DNA of 64,000 nt from VRUE01 sp044867925. GTDB lineage: Bacteria; Actinomycetota; Thermoleophilia; Solirubrobacterales; 70-9. A program made the translations under genes and the position numbers. The stretch lies in NCBI GenBank assembly GCA_044867925.1, contig JBIOVV010000017.1, forward strand, positions 10,832 to 74,831, read 5' to 3'. Each line of letters opens with the position of its first letter. The first letter of the stretch is position 1. Under the pieces are notes generated by a model, which ran no database searches, was not told the DNA's origin, and saw nothing but the letters and a program-made list of their open reading frames with translations. Below, piece after piece: positions 17,708 to 25,354 of this stretch.

Positions 17708-18107
17708 TGCTGAGAACGGGGTATTCGTCGGGACATGGAGACGTCGAGCGGTGAGAAGGGTGGGTCTCAGAAATGGAGTTGTGAATTCGGTGACGCTTTT
17801 GGTTAGCGCCATGGCGATAGCGATCCTTATCCGAGAACTCGTCGAGGTCATGATTGTCCTCCTGTAGCAGAGGAATGAAGCTCGGGGCAAATGCTTGAGT
17901 TGGAATGGTCTCGATTGTGGGTGGAATAGGCAGAGAGATCCGTCCCGTGGCGGGATACCGGGAACAACGATCGCACCATCGACCAATTGCAATGCAGCCG
18001 GCACGTAGGCGCCCGATGATCACGTTGGATGTCTCCGGGCGGACCGTGGGTTACCTGCCTCCGCGACTCCGAATCGTGATCCAGAAAGGCGTGCGGTAGA
18101 GACCCAT
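17708..18107. other. 400-base gap between surface operon and regulator gene
   Basis: No gene of ordinary length is convincing here. The only candidate is the short hydrophobic reading frame at 17751-17867, listed separately. Frames on the minus strand through this gap are rich in His, Arg, Pro and Ser and look like non-coding translations. I see no tRNA, strong palindrome or clear terminator. The gap may hold the promoter of the winged-helix gene at 18108. Confidence 0.5.
17751..17867 (+). CDS. Possible 38-residue small membrane protein
   Basis: A GTG-started frame of 38 codons with GGAG ten bases upstream. The peptide has a basic N-terminus (VRRVGLRNGVV) followed by one uninterrupted hydrophobic stretch, SVTLLVSAMAIAILI, then RELVEVMIVLL. 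This layout is what small single-span membrane proteins look like. It follows the coiled-coil membrane protein gene by 43 bases in the same direction, so it could be the last cistron of the surface operon. Short length makes chance occurrence possible. Confidence 0.33.
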   Translation: MRRVGLRNGVVNSVTLLVSAMAIAILIRELVEVMIVLL

Positions 18108-18443
18108 ATGACTCACCTCGGCGAACCCTCGGCTCGTATCACCACTGAGCTGATTCGAATGCTGAACCACCCCGTGCGTCGTGAGGCTCTCCGAATCATT
18201 CATCAGGCGCCCGATGGACAAGTGGGTGGTAATCAGCTGAGTCGCGCCATCACCGAGAGTGTCCAGAGTGTGAATAACCATCTTAGGGTCTTGCGCGGCG
18301 CCCATGCAATCGTCATCTGCGATGAAGTGAGGGTAAGAAACGCGAAGGAAAAATGGTATGAATCGCTTGTAGCAGGAATCCCGACAGTACTTTCGGTTCT
18401 TAATGAGACCGAGACCGAAGATGCCATGATTCGTCGTAGCTGA
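18108..18443 (+). CDS. Winged-helix transcriptional regulator (ArsR-like)
   Basis: A 111-residue protein. ITTELIRMLNHPVRREALRII is the usual opening of ArsR/HTH_20 winged-helix domains. It is followed by VGGNQLSRAITESVQSVNNHLRVLRGAHAI as helix-turn-helix, and a short wing (VICDEVRVRNAKEKWYE) that ends on the aromatic residue common in the family. No cysteine pair for metal sensing is visible, so this is probably not a metal sensor. It lies inside the lower-GC left part of the window next to mobility genes. Its targets are unknown; the surface operon upstream is the nearest candidate. Confidence 0.75.
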   Translation: MTHLGEPSARITTELIRMLNHPVRREALRIIHQAPDGQVGGNQLSRAITESVQSVNNHLRVLRGAHAIVICDEVRVRNAKEKWYESLVAGIPTVLSVLNETETEDAMIRRS

Positions 18444-18454
18444 GCAGCCGCCAA

Positions 18455-19861
18455 TCAGATGAATGGGGTCAGGAGTACTCGGCGCTCTGGAAACCGCGAG
18501 TCGCCTTCTGCTTCGCGTATCCGTAGCATCGCCCCGGGGCCTTGCAGTGCCTGAACTTGCTGTACAGCTGTTTCCAGCCGATCGGCGCCGGCTCGCCCAT
18601 CTGTGTTTGGCAGCCTGAGCTGGTCCGCAGGCTGTGGTCCAAGCTGCGTGGCCTTGAGCTTCAGCGAGGCAGCCGGCGAGGGAAGGTCCGCGAGGCCTCG
18701 CAGCAGGAGGGCATAGATCGTTTTCTTGGAGGCCGTCGCCCTTCCAAATACCTGGCTCGAGGCCCAGCTCTCCCCGCTCGCAAGGCGTGCCGTAAGGCGC
18801 ACTGCAAGGATCGCTCGCTCCTTGCGCTGTGGGGAGGAGAGGAGACGAGCGACCAGTTGCTCTAGGTGGGCTTCGAGCAGCCGGCCGGCGATGGCGTCGG
18901 GAAGGTCGATCTCCTCTTCCAGCTCCTCTTGGGGCTTGCGAGGCTGAAGCTCTCGATCCTCTCCGCGCGCCATTCGGTGCGCTTGTAGCCCAACTGGGCC
19001 AAAGCGATCCGCGATGTGGCCGGGGGAAGTCGAAGCGAGTTCGCCGAGTCGCTCGAAACCAAGGTCGGCCAAGCGGAGGACGAGGTCCCGGCCCGTGCCC
19101 GGCGTAAGTCCGGGCCCGACTGTAAGTGCCGAGATGGGAAGCGTGGCCAGGAAGTCGCTCAGGTCCGCCTCGCTTACAACACGCTCCGATTGGCGCTCTA
19201 GAACGGCCGATTGCCTCCGCATGATCACTGCAGCGATGAAGGAGGCAAAGCGCGCCGGGGCTACCGCGCCACGGGTCGGCGTCTCCACGGCCCGCCGGGC
19301 CTCGGCAGCAACATTGGCGAGGTTGCCGCCGTAGAGACCACGCAGTCCGCCGGCGGAGAAGAAGGCTTCGCCAGGCCGCTCCGACTCCACGGTAGCCCCG
19401 ATACCTTCGAGTCTGTAGACGAGTCGCTCCCACTGGTCAGCGGCCGAAACGGGATCCTCGAGAGCTGAGTGCAGGCGGGGGCAGATCGCCAGCGCCCGGC
19501 GCCATGACATTCCTCGCGCCACGCCTTGCCTTTCCGCCGCTCGGGAGAGCTCGACGACTGAGATCCCAGCCTCTGTCTTCGCTGTGAGGGCTATCGGGCG
19601 ATCCAGCAGCTCGCGTCGGCCTTTGCAGGCGACGACCAGTGCGTAGCGCGGCACGGCTATGCAGGCTATGTCCTTACGAACAGACGTTCGCAAGGAATAG
19701 CAGAGTTGGGAAGGCCTTCCTTTTGAGGGTGGCGTGAAGTCCTGCCCGGTCGTGTAAGTGGCATGAGCCTGCGAAGCGAGATCAGCCGGCCTTGGGCGTT
19801 CGCCAGTCTTAGGTTTGCGCGATCTCTTAGGCGGTGATTTCGCGGTGGTTGTCGGCGTCAA
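18455..19861 (-). CDS. Y-family DNA polymerase homologue, ImuB-like
   Basis: Up to 468 residues. The core begins around ACIAVPRYALVVACKG and contains ISVVELSRAAERQGVARGMSWRRALAICP and ERPGEAFFSAGGLRGLYGG, typical of actinobacterial ImuB. In active DinB polymerases the equivalent motif carries the catalytic SxDE acidic pair; here it is ERPGEAF, so the protein is probably a non-catalytic adaptor like ImuB. A helix-hairpin-helix/palm region (LADLGFERLGELASTSPGHIADRFG) follows. ImuB normally works with ImuA and DnaE2 in translesion synthesis, and neither gene is in this window. The first ~65 residues are low complexity and overlap the divergent excisionase-like gene, so the true start may be a TTG near 19691. 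Confidence 0.75.
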   Translation of the reverse strand: MTPTTTAKSPPKRSRKPKTGERPRPADLASQAHATYTTGQDFTPPSKGRPSQLCYSLRTSVRKDIACIAVPRYALVVACKGRRELLDRPIALTAKTEAGISVVELSRAAERQGVARGMSWRRALAICPRLHSALEDPVSAADQWERLVYRLEGIGATVESERPGEAFFSAGGLRGLYGGNLANVAAEARRAVETPTRGAVAPARFASFIAAVIMRRQSAVLERQSERVVSEADLSDFLATLPISALTVGPGLTPGTGRDLVLRLADLGFERLGELASTSPGHIADRFGPVGLQAHRMARGEDRELQPRKPQEELEEEIDLPDAIAGRLLEAHLEQLVARLLSSPQRKERAILAVRLTARLASGESWASSQVFGRATASKKTIYALLLRGLADLPSPAASLKLKATQLGPQPADQLRLPNTDGRAGADRLETAVQQVQALQGPGAMLRIREAEGDSRFPERRVLLTPFI

Positions 19862-20114
19862 GTATGAGTTTCCCGCTGAGCTAATCGAGAGGGTCGCCGA
19901 ACGGACCGCTGAATTGCTTGGTCAGCAGACACGGGCCGAGGACACTTGGCTAGACGTCGGCGAAGCAGCGGAATACCTTCGGTGTCCGACATCACGGATC
20001 TACGCATTGACTAGCGCAGGGAAGATTCCTCACCATCACGACGGTGCTCGACTGTTGTTCCGACGAAGCGAGCTCGATGAATGGGTGGAGCGTGGCGGCG
20101 CTCGGCGATCCTAG
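19845..20114 (+). CDS. Excisionase-type helix-turn-helix protein
   Basis: About 89 residues from the GTG at 19845; a TTG at 19815 is also possible. Residues from the middle read TWLDVGEAAEYLRCPTSRIY, then ALTSAGKIPHHHDGARLLF, then RRSELDEWVE, which matches the DNA-binding excisionase family (MerR-like wHTH, HTH_17). These small proteins bind att sites and direct tyrosine integrases towards excision, although many act as ordinary regulators. The integrase gene lies about 120 bases away on the opposite strand. Pairing of the two as a recombination module is inferred. The gene begins within the 5' end of the divergently oriented ImuB-like frame. Confidence 0.7.
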   Translation: MVVGVKYEFPAELIERVAERTAELLGQQTRAEDTWLDVGEAAEYLRCPTSRIYALTSAGKIPHHHDGARLLFRRSELDEWVERGGARRS

Positions 20115-20230
20115 GCCGACCCTTGGGCATCGAAGCGGCATGAGGCCGGGACGGTTCCAGTTGCAAGCGGGGCCGTCTTTCAACCCATGAGTGGGGCCGA
20201 GGGGCGGCCTCGCCTGTGCTGGCCCCCTTG

Positions 20231-21499
20231 CTACTCAGCGATGCTGGCCAGCTCGCGCTCGGTTTCCTCGGAGGCGGACAAAATTCGATGGTCTCCGTCG
20301 TCGACCTCCGTGATCCAGGTCATGGATTCCTCCTCGTCTCCGCAAGCACCTCCGTCGGGGCCTCGAGACGGACCTTCGATTGCACCGTCGAAGAAGTCGG
20401 CGCCGCCCACGCCGTCGTCCATGAGATGGACATAGGTGCGGAGCGTGAAGCCAGGATCTGCGTGGCCGAGCCAGACCTGCACCTGCTTGATGTTCTTGCC
20501 GTCCTGAAACAAAAGCGATGCGCAGGTGTGGCGAAACGCGTGGAAGCTGACCCAGGTGAGGCCCACTGCCTCCCGCGCTGGATTCAGCACGCGTTCAGCG
20601 ACCTTTCCTCGGATCAGCTCGGTCCCGACCGACGAAGGAAAGACGGGCGACTTTGGCCCCCGATAGGTCTCGCGACGAAGGATCAGGAGCCGCGCTGCCA
20701 TTCCCTGCGACAGCGGAATCTCGCGCCTGCCGGCGCCGCTCTTGAGCTTCCGACGCTTGCCTCGGTAGAACTGTTCGCGCACCTTGATGTGGGGGTGTTC
20801 TCCGAGATCGACGTGTTCCCACCTCAGGCCGATCGCCTCGGAGATACGAAGGCCGGTATGGGCCAAGAACTCGAAGAAAAGACGCCACTTGGGGGGAGTG
20901 GCAGCGAGCAGGAGCTTCAGGTCGGCACGGGTAAGGGCCTTGGCCTGCTCCTCACTTGGATCGTCGTCGGTGGGGGCCGATGGGATACGGACACCGCGGA
21001 CCGGATTCGAAGCGACCACCCCGTCCTCGACAGCCGTCGCAAAAAGCGCCGAAAGGGCTGCGCGCAGCTTCTTGATAGCGGACGTGCTCTTCCCTTCTCG
21101 CCGCATCAGGCCAAACAGTTCCCGCACGTCGCTGCCTTCGATGTCGGTGAGCTTCCAGGTCCGCCACTGTGGCAAGGCATGTGCCTCGATCGGCCGGCGG
21201 TACTCGGGTCGCGTCGTCTCCGAGAACCCGCGGCTGGTCAGGCCGGAATAACTCTCGATCCAGCTGGGGAAGTACTCGCCGAACCGGATTTTGGATTTTG
21301 GCCGGCCGTCACCGACGCTCTTGCCCGACTTCTTTTCGCACGCCTCTTGGAACGTGTCGCAGGTCTCCTTGTGCTGCCGGCCGCGATGGCGCCAGATAAC
21401 GACGTAGGAACAGTCGCAGCGTTTCTTCCCGGCGCAGCCTTTGATGTGCCGTCGGAAGATGCCCGGCGTTTTGGTCTTGGTGAGCTCGGCTTTGGCCAT
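20231..21499 (-). CDS. Tyrosine recombinase (phage/island integrase)
   Basis: A 422-residue site-specific integrase. The catalytic residues of the tyrosine recombinase fold are visible: Arg218 in HTGLRISEAIGLRW, His320 and Arg323 in HAFRHTCASLL, His346 in GHADPGF and the nucleophile Tyr356 in LRTY. The N-terminus has a Cys/Lys-rich Arm-binding segment (CAGKKRCDC) and a SAM-like core-binding domain at roughly 70-165. The enzyme would integrate and excise an element at an att site. The gene is followed (on the genome, to the right) by repeats and a tRNA-Glu 3' fragment, the standard position of such an integrase next to its att site. It appears intact. Confidence 0.92.
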   Translation of the reverse strand: MAKAELTKTKTPGIFRRHIKGCAGKKRCDCSYVVIWRHRGRQHKETCDTFQEACEKKSGKSVGDGRPKSKIRFGEYFPSWIESYSGLTSRGFSETTRPEYRRPIEAHALPQWRTWKLTDIEGSDVRELFGLMRREGKSTSAIKKLRAALSALFATAVEDGVVASNPVRGVRIPSAPTDDDPSEEQAKALTRADLKLLLAATPPKWRLFFEFLAHTGLRISEAIGLRWEHVDLGEHPHIKVREQFYRGKRRKLKSGAGRREIPLSQGMAARLLILRRETYRGPKSPVFPSSVGTELIRGKVAERVLNPAREAVGLTWVSFHAFRHTCASLLFQDGKNIKQVQVWLGHADPGFTLRTYVHLMDDGVGGADFFDGAIEGPSRGPDGGACGDEEESMTWITEVDDGDHRILSASEETERELASIAE

Positions 21500-21956
21500 G
21501 ATGCCCTCCTCGTCGAGGTCTCATGGCCCTATTCACGGATGGACAGCACCTCGCGCCACCCTGTGGTCTCCGGTTTAAAGATCCGGATACCGGCGGATTC
21601 TGAGCGCATCGGTTCGGTCCAGAGTCCGGATACCTCCAGAGCAACGCTGCGGGGCTCGCGGCAACAGAAAGGCAACAAGCGGACCGCAACCAGCCGCAAA
21701 GCCTCTGTTGCCACGGACCCACAGAACCCGCTTGGGAGCGCGAAGAGACGAAGCTCGCCGTAGACAGCCGCAAAGTGCCTTCCGGATTCTCAGTCCGGAA
21801 ACCGGGGTTCGAATCCCCGTAGCGGTACTGCTCGTTGCGGGGTCGAACCGCAGGCAAAGAGAAGGACGGGAAGATCTCCGCGCGGTTGACGAGCCGCTGC
21901 TCACGGGTGGGGAAGTTTGCCCGCTGCGGTAAGGCTGCTCTCGATATGTTGCGTCG
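21500..21956. other. att region: repeats and tRNA fragment, no protein gene
   Basis: This 457-base gap follows the integrase start codon. It contains two direct copies of a 10-base word (TCCGGATACC at 21582-21591 and 21625-21634) and two direct copies of an 11-base word (CAGCCGCAAAG at 21691-21701 and 21765-21775). Short repeats of this kind next to an integrase are often its arm-binding sites. The tRNA-Glu fragment follows at 21781. I see no credible gene in the gap; frames crossing the fragment look like translated tRNA sequence. Confidence 0.55.
21781..21827 (+). other. tRNA-Glu(CUC) 3' fragment, probable attachment site
   Basis: The sequence folds as the 3' half of a tRNA. There is an anticodon stem CCGGA/TCCGG with loop TTCTCAG (anticodon CTC), a 4-base variable loop, a T-arm CGGGG-TTCGAAT-CCCCG, the 3' acceptor strand TAGCGGT and discriminator A at 21827. 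The matching 5' acceptor strand (ACCGCTA) and D-arm are absent upstream, so this is not a complete gene. Tyrosine integrases commonly use tRNA 3' ends as att sites and leave such a fragment at the far end of the element. With the integrase just to the left, this is probably the right-hand att of an element extending leftward. Confidence 0.75.
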
Positions 21957-22325
21957 ATGGGCAGCGATCTCATCGCTTGGATTGTCGCGATTGGGCTCGG
22001 CATTGCCGTCGTCGTGTTGGGGTTCCGACGCGATCTCGGCGAAATCACGAGAAATTGGCTACCGCGGCCTGCAGAGGCCCCGGAGCAGGAGACCGGGGCA
22101 CCGAGGCCATCCGGCGACGGCCAGAGTCGTCGCCCGCTCTCCCCACGCCAAAGGGGGTGGATGTCGGGGGGATTTCTCCTGTTTGGTCTCGCCTACGCAG
22201 TTATGGCGACGTTGTGGGCCGACGACAGGTTGATTCACGCCGTCTTCGCCGCCCTGTGGGTGGTCATCGCTGTGGGGTACTTTCAGGGAAAGTTGCCGCT
22301 TTCAGTGGATAGGTCCACCTCCTGA
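21957..22325 (+). CDS. Small membrane protein of unknown function
   Basis: A 122-residue protein with one hydrophobic helix at the N-terminus (LIAWIVAIGLGIAVVVLGF), a hydrophilic Pro/Gly-rich linker of about 40 residues, and two helices near the C-terminus (MSGGFLLFGLAYAVMATLW and AVFAALWVVIAVGYF). I do not recognise a family. It lies just outside the putative att site and is the first gene of the flanking chromosome. No operon partner is obvious. Composition and a clean start make it likely to be real. Confidence 0.6.
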   Translation: MGSDLIAWIVAIGLGIAVVVLGFRRDLGEITRNWLPRPAEAPEQETGAPRPSGDGQSRRPLSPRQRGWMSGGFLLFGLAYAVMATLWADDRLIHAVFAALWVVIAVGYFQGKLPLSVDRSTS

Positions 22326-22343
22326 ATCGATCTAGCGGCTTTC

Positions 22344-22426
22344 ACGAGGTCGGCATCAAGGGCCAGGTGGTGATCCCCAAAGAGATCCGCGACGAATAGG
22401 GATCAAGCCCGGCGACGTATTGCCTC
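22344..22426 (+). pseudogene. Remnant of an AbrB/MazE-type DNA-binding domain
   Basis: The translation reads VGIKGQVVIPKEIRDE, then a stop (TAG at 22398-22400). A one-base shift then gives GIKPGDVL. Together these are the hallmark of the SpoVT/AbrB swapped-hairpin domain (KGQVVIPKEIRDELGIKPGDVL in intact proteins), with the Leu codon disrupted. No start codon or downstream toxin gene is visible. It is probably the leftover of an antitoxin or regulator gene, lying between the att site and the kinase operon. Confidence 0.6.
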
Positions 22427-22525
22427 GCCGCGCCTTGGGCGCTGGGTCTTCGCTGAGCAATCAGGTCTCAGGGTACGATCCCGGCCCTTGCAGGGAACGT
22501 CACGATCCATTCTCGAGTTACGCCG

Positions 22526-23101
22526 ATGAGTGCCGAACGCGCCAAACGGCAGCCCGATACCGAGCTCGACTCGACTGAGTCGGCGCCGCCGACGAGCCTC
22601 GACGGGGACGTGGCCGGGGCGCCGCCAACCAGCCTCGATGGCGATCAGCCCCCCGGCGGGGACACCTACCTTCAGCTGCCGCGGCCGCTGCGCCCGGACT
22701 ACGAGGCGCTGAAGGACATGGCCTCGGGGGGCGAGGGAGACCTGCTGCTCGTCCGCCATCGCGAGAGCGGTGAGCGGCGGGTGGTGAAGATCTATCGCGG
22801 CGAGCGGCGACGTGACGAGCAGGCCTTGGAGGTTCTCTCCGGCGCCCTCGAGCAGCACGTGGTGAAGGTCTACAAATCCGGCCGCACCGATGGCCGCTCC
22901 TGGGAGGTGATGGAGTACTGCGAGCAGGGCTCGCTGGCCGACCTGATCGAGGGCGAGGGGCCGCGGTTCTCCAGCGAGCAGATCGTCGCGGTCGTAGCCG
23001 AGGTCGCGGCCGCGCTCGAGCACATGCACGAGCTGCACATTCCCCACCGCGACCTGAAGCCGGGCAACATCTTGATCCGGACCAGGGAGCCGCTCGACCT
23101 G
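22526..23101 (+). pseudogene. Ser/Thr protein kinase, N-terminal part, cut by an inversion
   Basis: The frame starts at the ATG at 22526 with a duplicated APPTSLDGD linker. It then runs through a kinase N-lobe: a glycine loop ASGGEGDLLLV, the catalytic lysine in RRVVKIYR, a hinge MEYCEQGSLADLI and the catalytic loop HRDLKPGN. Right after ILIRTREPLDL the kinase sequence stops and continues as noise. The missing C-lobe beginning at DFG is encoded on the opposite strand at 23102-24047. In its original arrangement this would be a Hanks-type kinase reading straight into the downstream operon. As it stands it lacks the metal-binding DFG and substrate-binding lobe and cannot be active. Confidence 0.85.
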
Positions 23102-24047
23102 AGACCGCGGCGCGATGCTCGGCACCCTCCGGGATCGCCTCGTGGCCGACCTCCGCCTGCGCTTCCTCCAGCGCGGCCTCGAAATGGCGCATCGCCCCGT
23201 GCCAGGCGGAGTCGAGCTCGGCCAGATCCTCGTAACCGCTGCCGCGCCCGTAGTTGAGCAGGACGCGCTCGGCGAAGAGCGCGTCGAGCGCTGCGCCGGC
23301 CCCCTCGCTGCTGCTCTCGGCCAGCTTCAGCAGGCCGGGACGATCGACCGAGTAGCCGCGGAACGTGGGTGGGATCGAGGGGTCGAGCTGGACGAGCAGG
23401 CGCGTGAGGCGCTCCTCGACGTCGTCCTGCTCGGCGAGGATCTGCTCGGCCTCTCCCAGCCCGAGGCTGCGCAGGAAGTTGCGCAGGGCGCGTTGCTCGC
23501 TGCGGCGCGCCGCGGTGCCCGCGAGCACCTCGGCCGCCTCGTCCCAGCCGACCGCCATCGCTGCCGCCAGCTCAACCGGATCGGTGAAGGGACGGGTTCG
23601 CTTCGTCTTCGGATCGACAAAAGGAAAGGGGCTGGCGCTCACCGCTTTCGGCGGCGCGGCGGCTTCGGCGACGACGTCGGGGGACCCGCCGGCAAGCCAG
23701 GCCCGCACCTCCTCCGCGCCCCAGCGCATGCCGCGGCGATCGTCGCGGCGGGTGAGGCCTTCGCAGAGGAGCCGCAGGCGCTCGTCCCCGACGGCGGAGA
23801 AGTCGATCGGCCGGCTGGCGATCCAGTCGAGGATGACCGCGTCCCGCAGCCACTCGCCGCTCTCGCTCTGGAAGGGGCTGCGGCCCTGCGCCATCTCGGC
23901 GACGATGATCCCGAGCGACCACCAGTCCATCGCCGGCGAGACCGCGCCCGCCACCGCCTGCGGAGAGGCATAGCCGGCCGAGAGCACGCGCGAGTGCATC
24001 TCCTTGGTCGCCGCGATCAGGCGGGCGAGGCCGAAGTCGGCGAGCAC
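23102..24047 (-). pseudogene. Ser/Thr protein kinase, C-lobe and following region, inverted
   Basis: Read on the minus strand, the segment starts with VLADFGLARLI (metal-binding DFG), then SAGYASPQAV (activation-loop end), then DWWSLGIIVAEMAQGRSPF (kinase subdomain IX), a C-lobe, and about 170 residues of helical sequence. It supplies exactly what the plus-strand fragment ending at 23101 lacks. The reconstructed junction, LDL then VLADFG, reads naturally. Breakpoints are approximate. On the far side a plus-strand frame (RRRILAALVDERAHADLEAQ...) ends at 24198 overlapping the next gene's start, and may be the kinase's original C-terminus. Confidence 0.85.
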
Positions 24048-24190
24048 CTCGGGTGCGCGTCGGCGCATCCTCGCGGCCTTGGTCGACGAGCGGGCCCATG
24101 CCGATCTGGAAGCACAGGCGGCGCAGGCGGCGGGCGACCGCAAGGCCCGCCGCCGGGCATGGTTTGCGACCGCGGCGGACGAGCTCGGCC

Positions 24191-25354
24191 ATGGATGAAC
24201 GGGAGCTGGGCCGCGCCGCGGCGCTGATCGCGCTGCACCCGGTCGCCGAGCGCGAGGAGCAGGCGGCGGAAGCGAAGCGCGCGGCCGAAGCACGCGCACA
24301 GCGCGAAAAAGAAGCCGAGGAAGCGCGCGAACGGCGCGAAGAAGTCGCGGCGCGGCGGGCCGAAGAGCGCCGCCGCCTGGGAGGCGCCTTGCGCGACGAG
24401 GCCTGGCGAGTGGTTGGCTGGACGGTGCTGTCCCTGCTCGTCCTCACCGTCGCCAGCGTTGCGCTCACCTTCGGCAAGGAGGGGGCCGACGAGGGCCCGG
24501 CGCTGAGCGCCGCCTGGCAGGTGCTCTGGAAGCCCCTGCTGATCTCGGCCGGCCTTGCCTGGGCCCTGGGCCTGGCCTACGACCTCGCCCAGGCCGGGCT
24601 CGGTCGCCCCGCCTGGTCCTCGCCGCTGCTGCCGGTCCACGCGATCATGGGGGCCGCGGTGCCGCTGGTCCTCGTCGGCGCCTCGGCCAAAGCGGGCTAC
24701 GCGCCGCCCTGGGTCTGGGGGATCGCCCCCTACGCCTCGGCGGCCGGGTTCGCCGCCAGCCTCGCCGGCCGCTTCCTCTGGCAGCTGGGCGGCAGCGATT
24801 CGCAGCTCCTGTGGGGACGGCTCGTCGCCGTGGCGCTCTGCGTCGCGGTCGCCGGCACCGCCTGGATCGTCGCTCTTGCCCATGACCCGCTGCCTTCGAA
24901 AGCCGCTCAGCGGAAGTTCGACCGCCGCCTCGCCCGCCACGCCCCGATGGGCCACTGCCGCGGAGTTCCCCTGGCCTCGCTCTCGCCCGGCCTGCTCCGG
25001 GATAGCCTCGACGGAATGGTGAGCTGCCGGCAGGGCGGGAAGCGGGGAAAGTTCTACGCCTTCTCCAGCCCGGCCCTGTTCGACGTCTACGCCTCACAGC
25101 GCAGGAGCACGGTGGAGGAAAGCGGTTCCCCGGCCGACGAATGCCACCAGTCGCCCGGCCCGTATACCAGCGACTGGTGGAAGGAATCGGCGCCCAATCG
25201 CGAGCTCGGCTACCTGATCTGCCATGGCAGCGGCGGCGGCGCGACGATCGAGTGGAGCGACAGGCGCAGCAATGGCTACGGTGCGGTCAGCGGTCTGGGG
25301 CGCCGGCCGCTCTACCGCTGGTGGCGCCGGCACGAACTGGTCCCGGGGTTCTGA
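24191..25354 (+). CDS. Coiled-coil membrane protein of the kinase operon
   Basis: A 387-residue protein from the ATG at 24191. Residues ~15-65 are an almost continuous Ala/Glu/Arg helix (EEQAAEAKRAAEARAQ...), predicted to be a coiled coil. About five hydrophobic helices follow (around VVGWTVLSLLVLTVASVAL, LLISAGLAWALGLAY, IMGAAVPLVLVGASA and LVAVALCVAVAGTAWIVAL), then a soluble C-terminal domain of about 130 residues with several Cys residues. I do not recognise the family. The same frame is open further upstream to 24053, but that extension lacks protein-like composition. Its stop overlaps the next start (TGATG), so it is part of the overlapping gene chain. Confidence 0.7.
   Translation: MDERELGRAAALIALHPVAEREEQAAEAKRAAEARAQREKEAEEARERREEVAARRAEERRRLGGALRDEAWRVVGWTVLSLLVLTVASVALTFGKEGADEGPALSAAWQVLWKPLLISAGLAWALGLAYDLAQAGLGRPAWSSPLLPVHAIMGAAVPLVLVGASAKAGYAPPWVWGIAPYASAAGFAASLAGRFLWQLGGSDSQLLWGRLVAVALCVAVAGTAWIVALAHDPLPSKAAQRKFDRRLARHAPMGHCRGVPLASLSPGLLRDSLDGMVSCRQGGKRGKFYAFSSPALFDVYASQRRSTVEESGSPADECHQSPGPYTSDWWKESAPNRELGYLICHGSGGGATIEWSDRRSNGYGAVSGLGRRPLYRWWRRHELVPGF

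Noticed and set aside
17905..18099. 64-codon plus-strand frame before the winged-helix gene
   Set aside because: His/Arg/Pro-rich composition, no ribosome site and no recognisable pattern.
20216..21763. 515-codon plus-strand frame across the integrase region
   Set aside because: The integrase on the minus strand has all catalytic residues; this frame also runs through the repeat region near the att site.
21740..21830. A complete tRNA gene at the att site
   Set aside because: The T-arm, anticodon arm and 3' acceptor strand are present, but no D-arm or 5' acceptor strand (ACCGCTA) lies at the right distance.
24053..24190. N-terminal extension of the coiled-coil membrane protein
   Set aside because: The extension reads as Arg/Pro/Ser-rich noise, and the ATG at 24191 overlaps the end of the likely kinase C-terminus, matching the overlap pattern of the operon.
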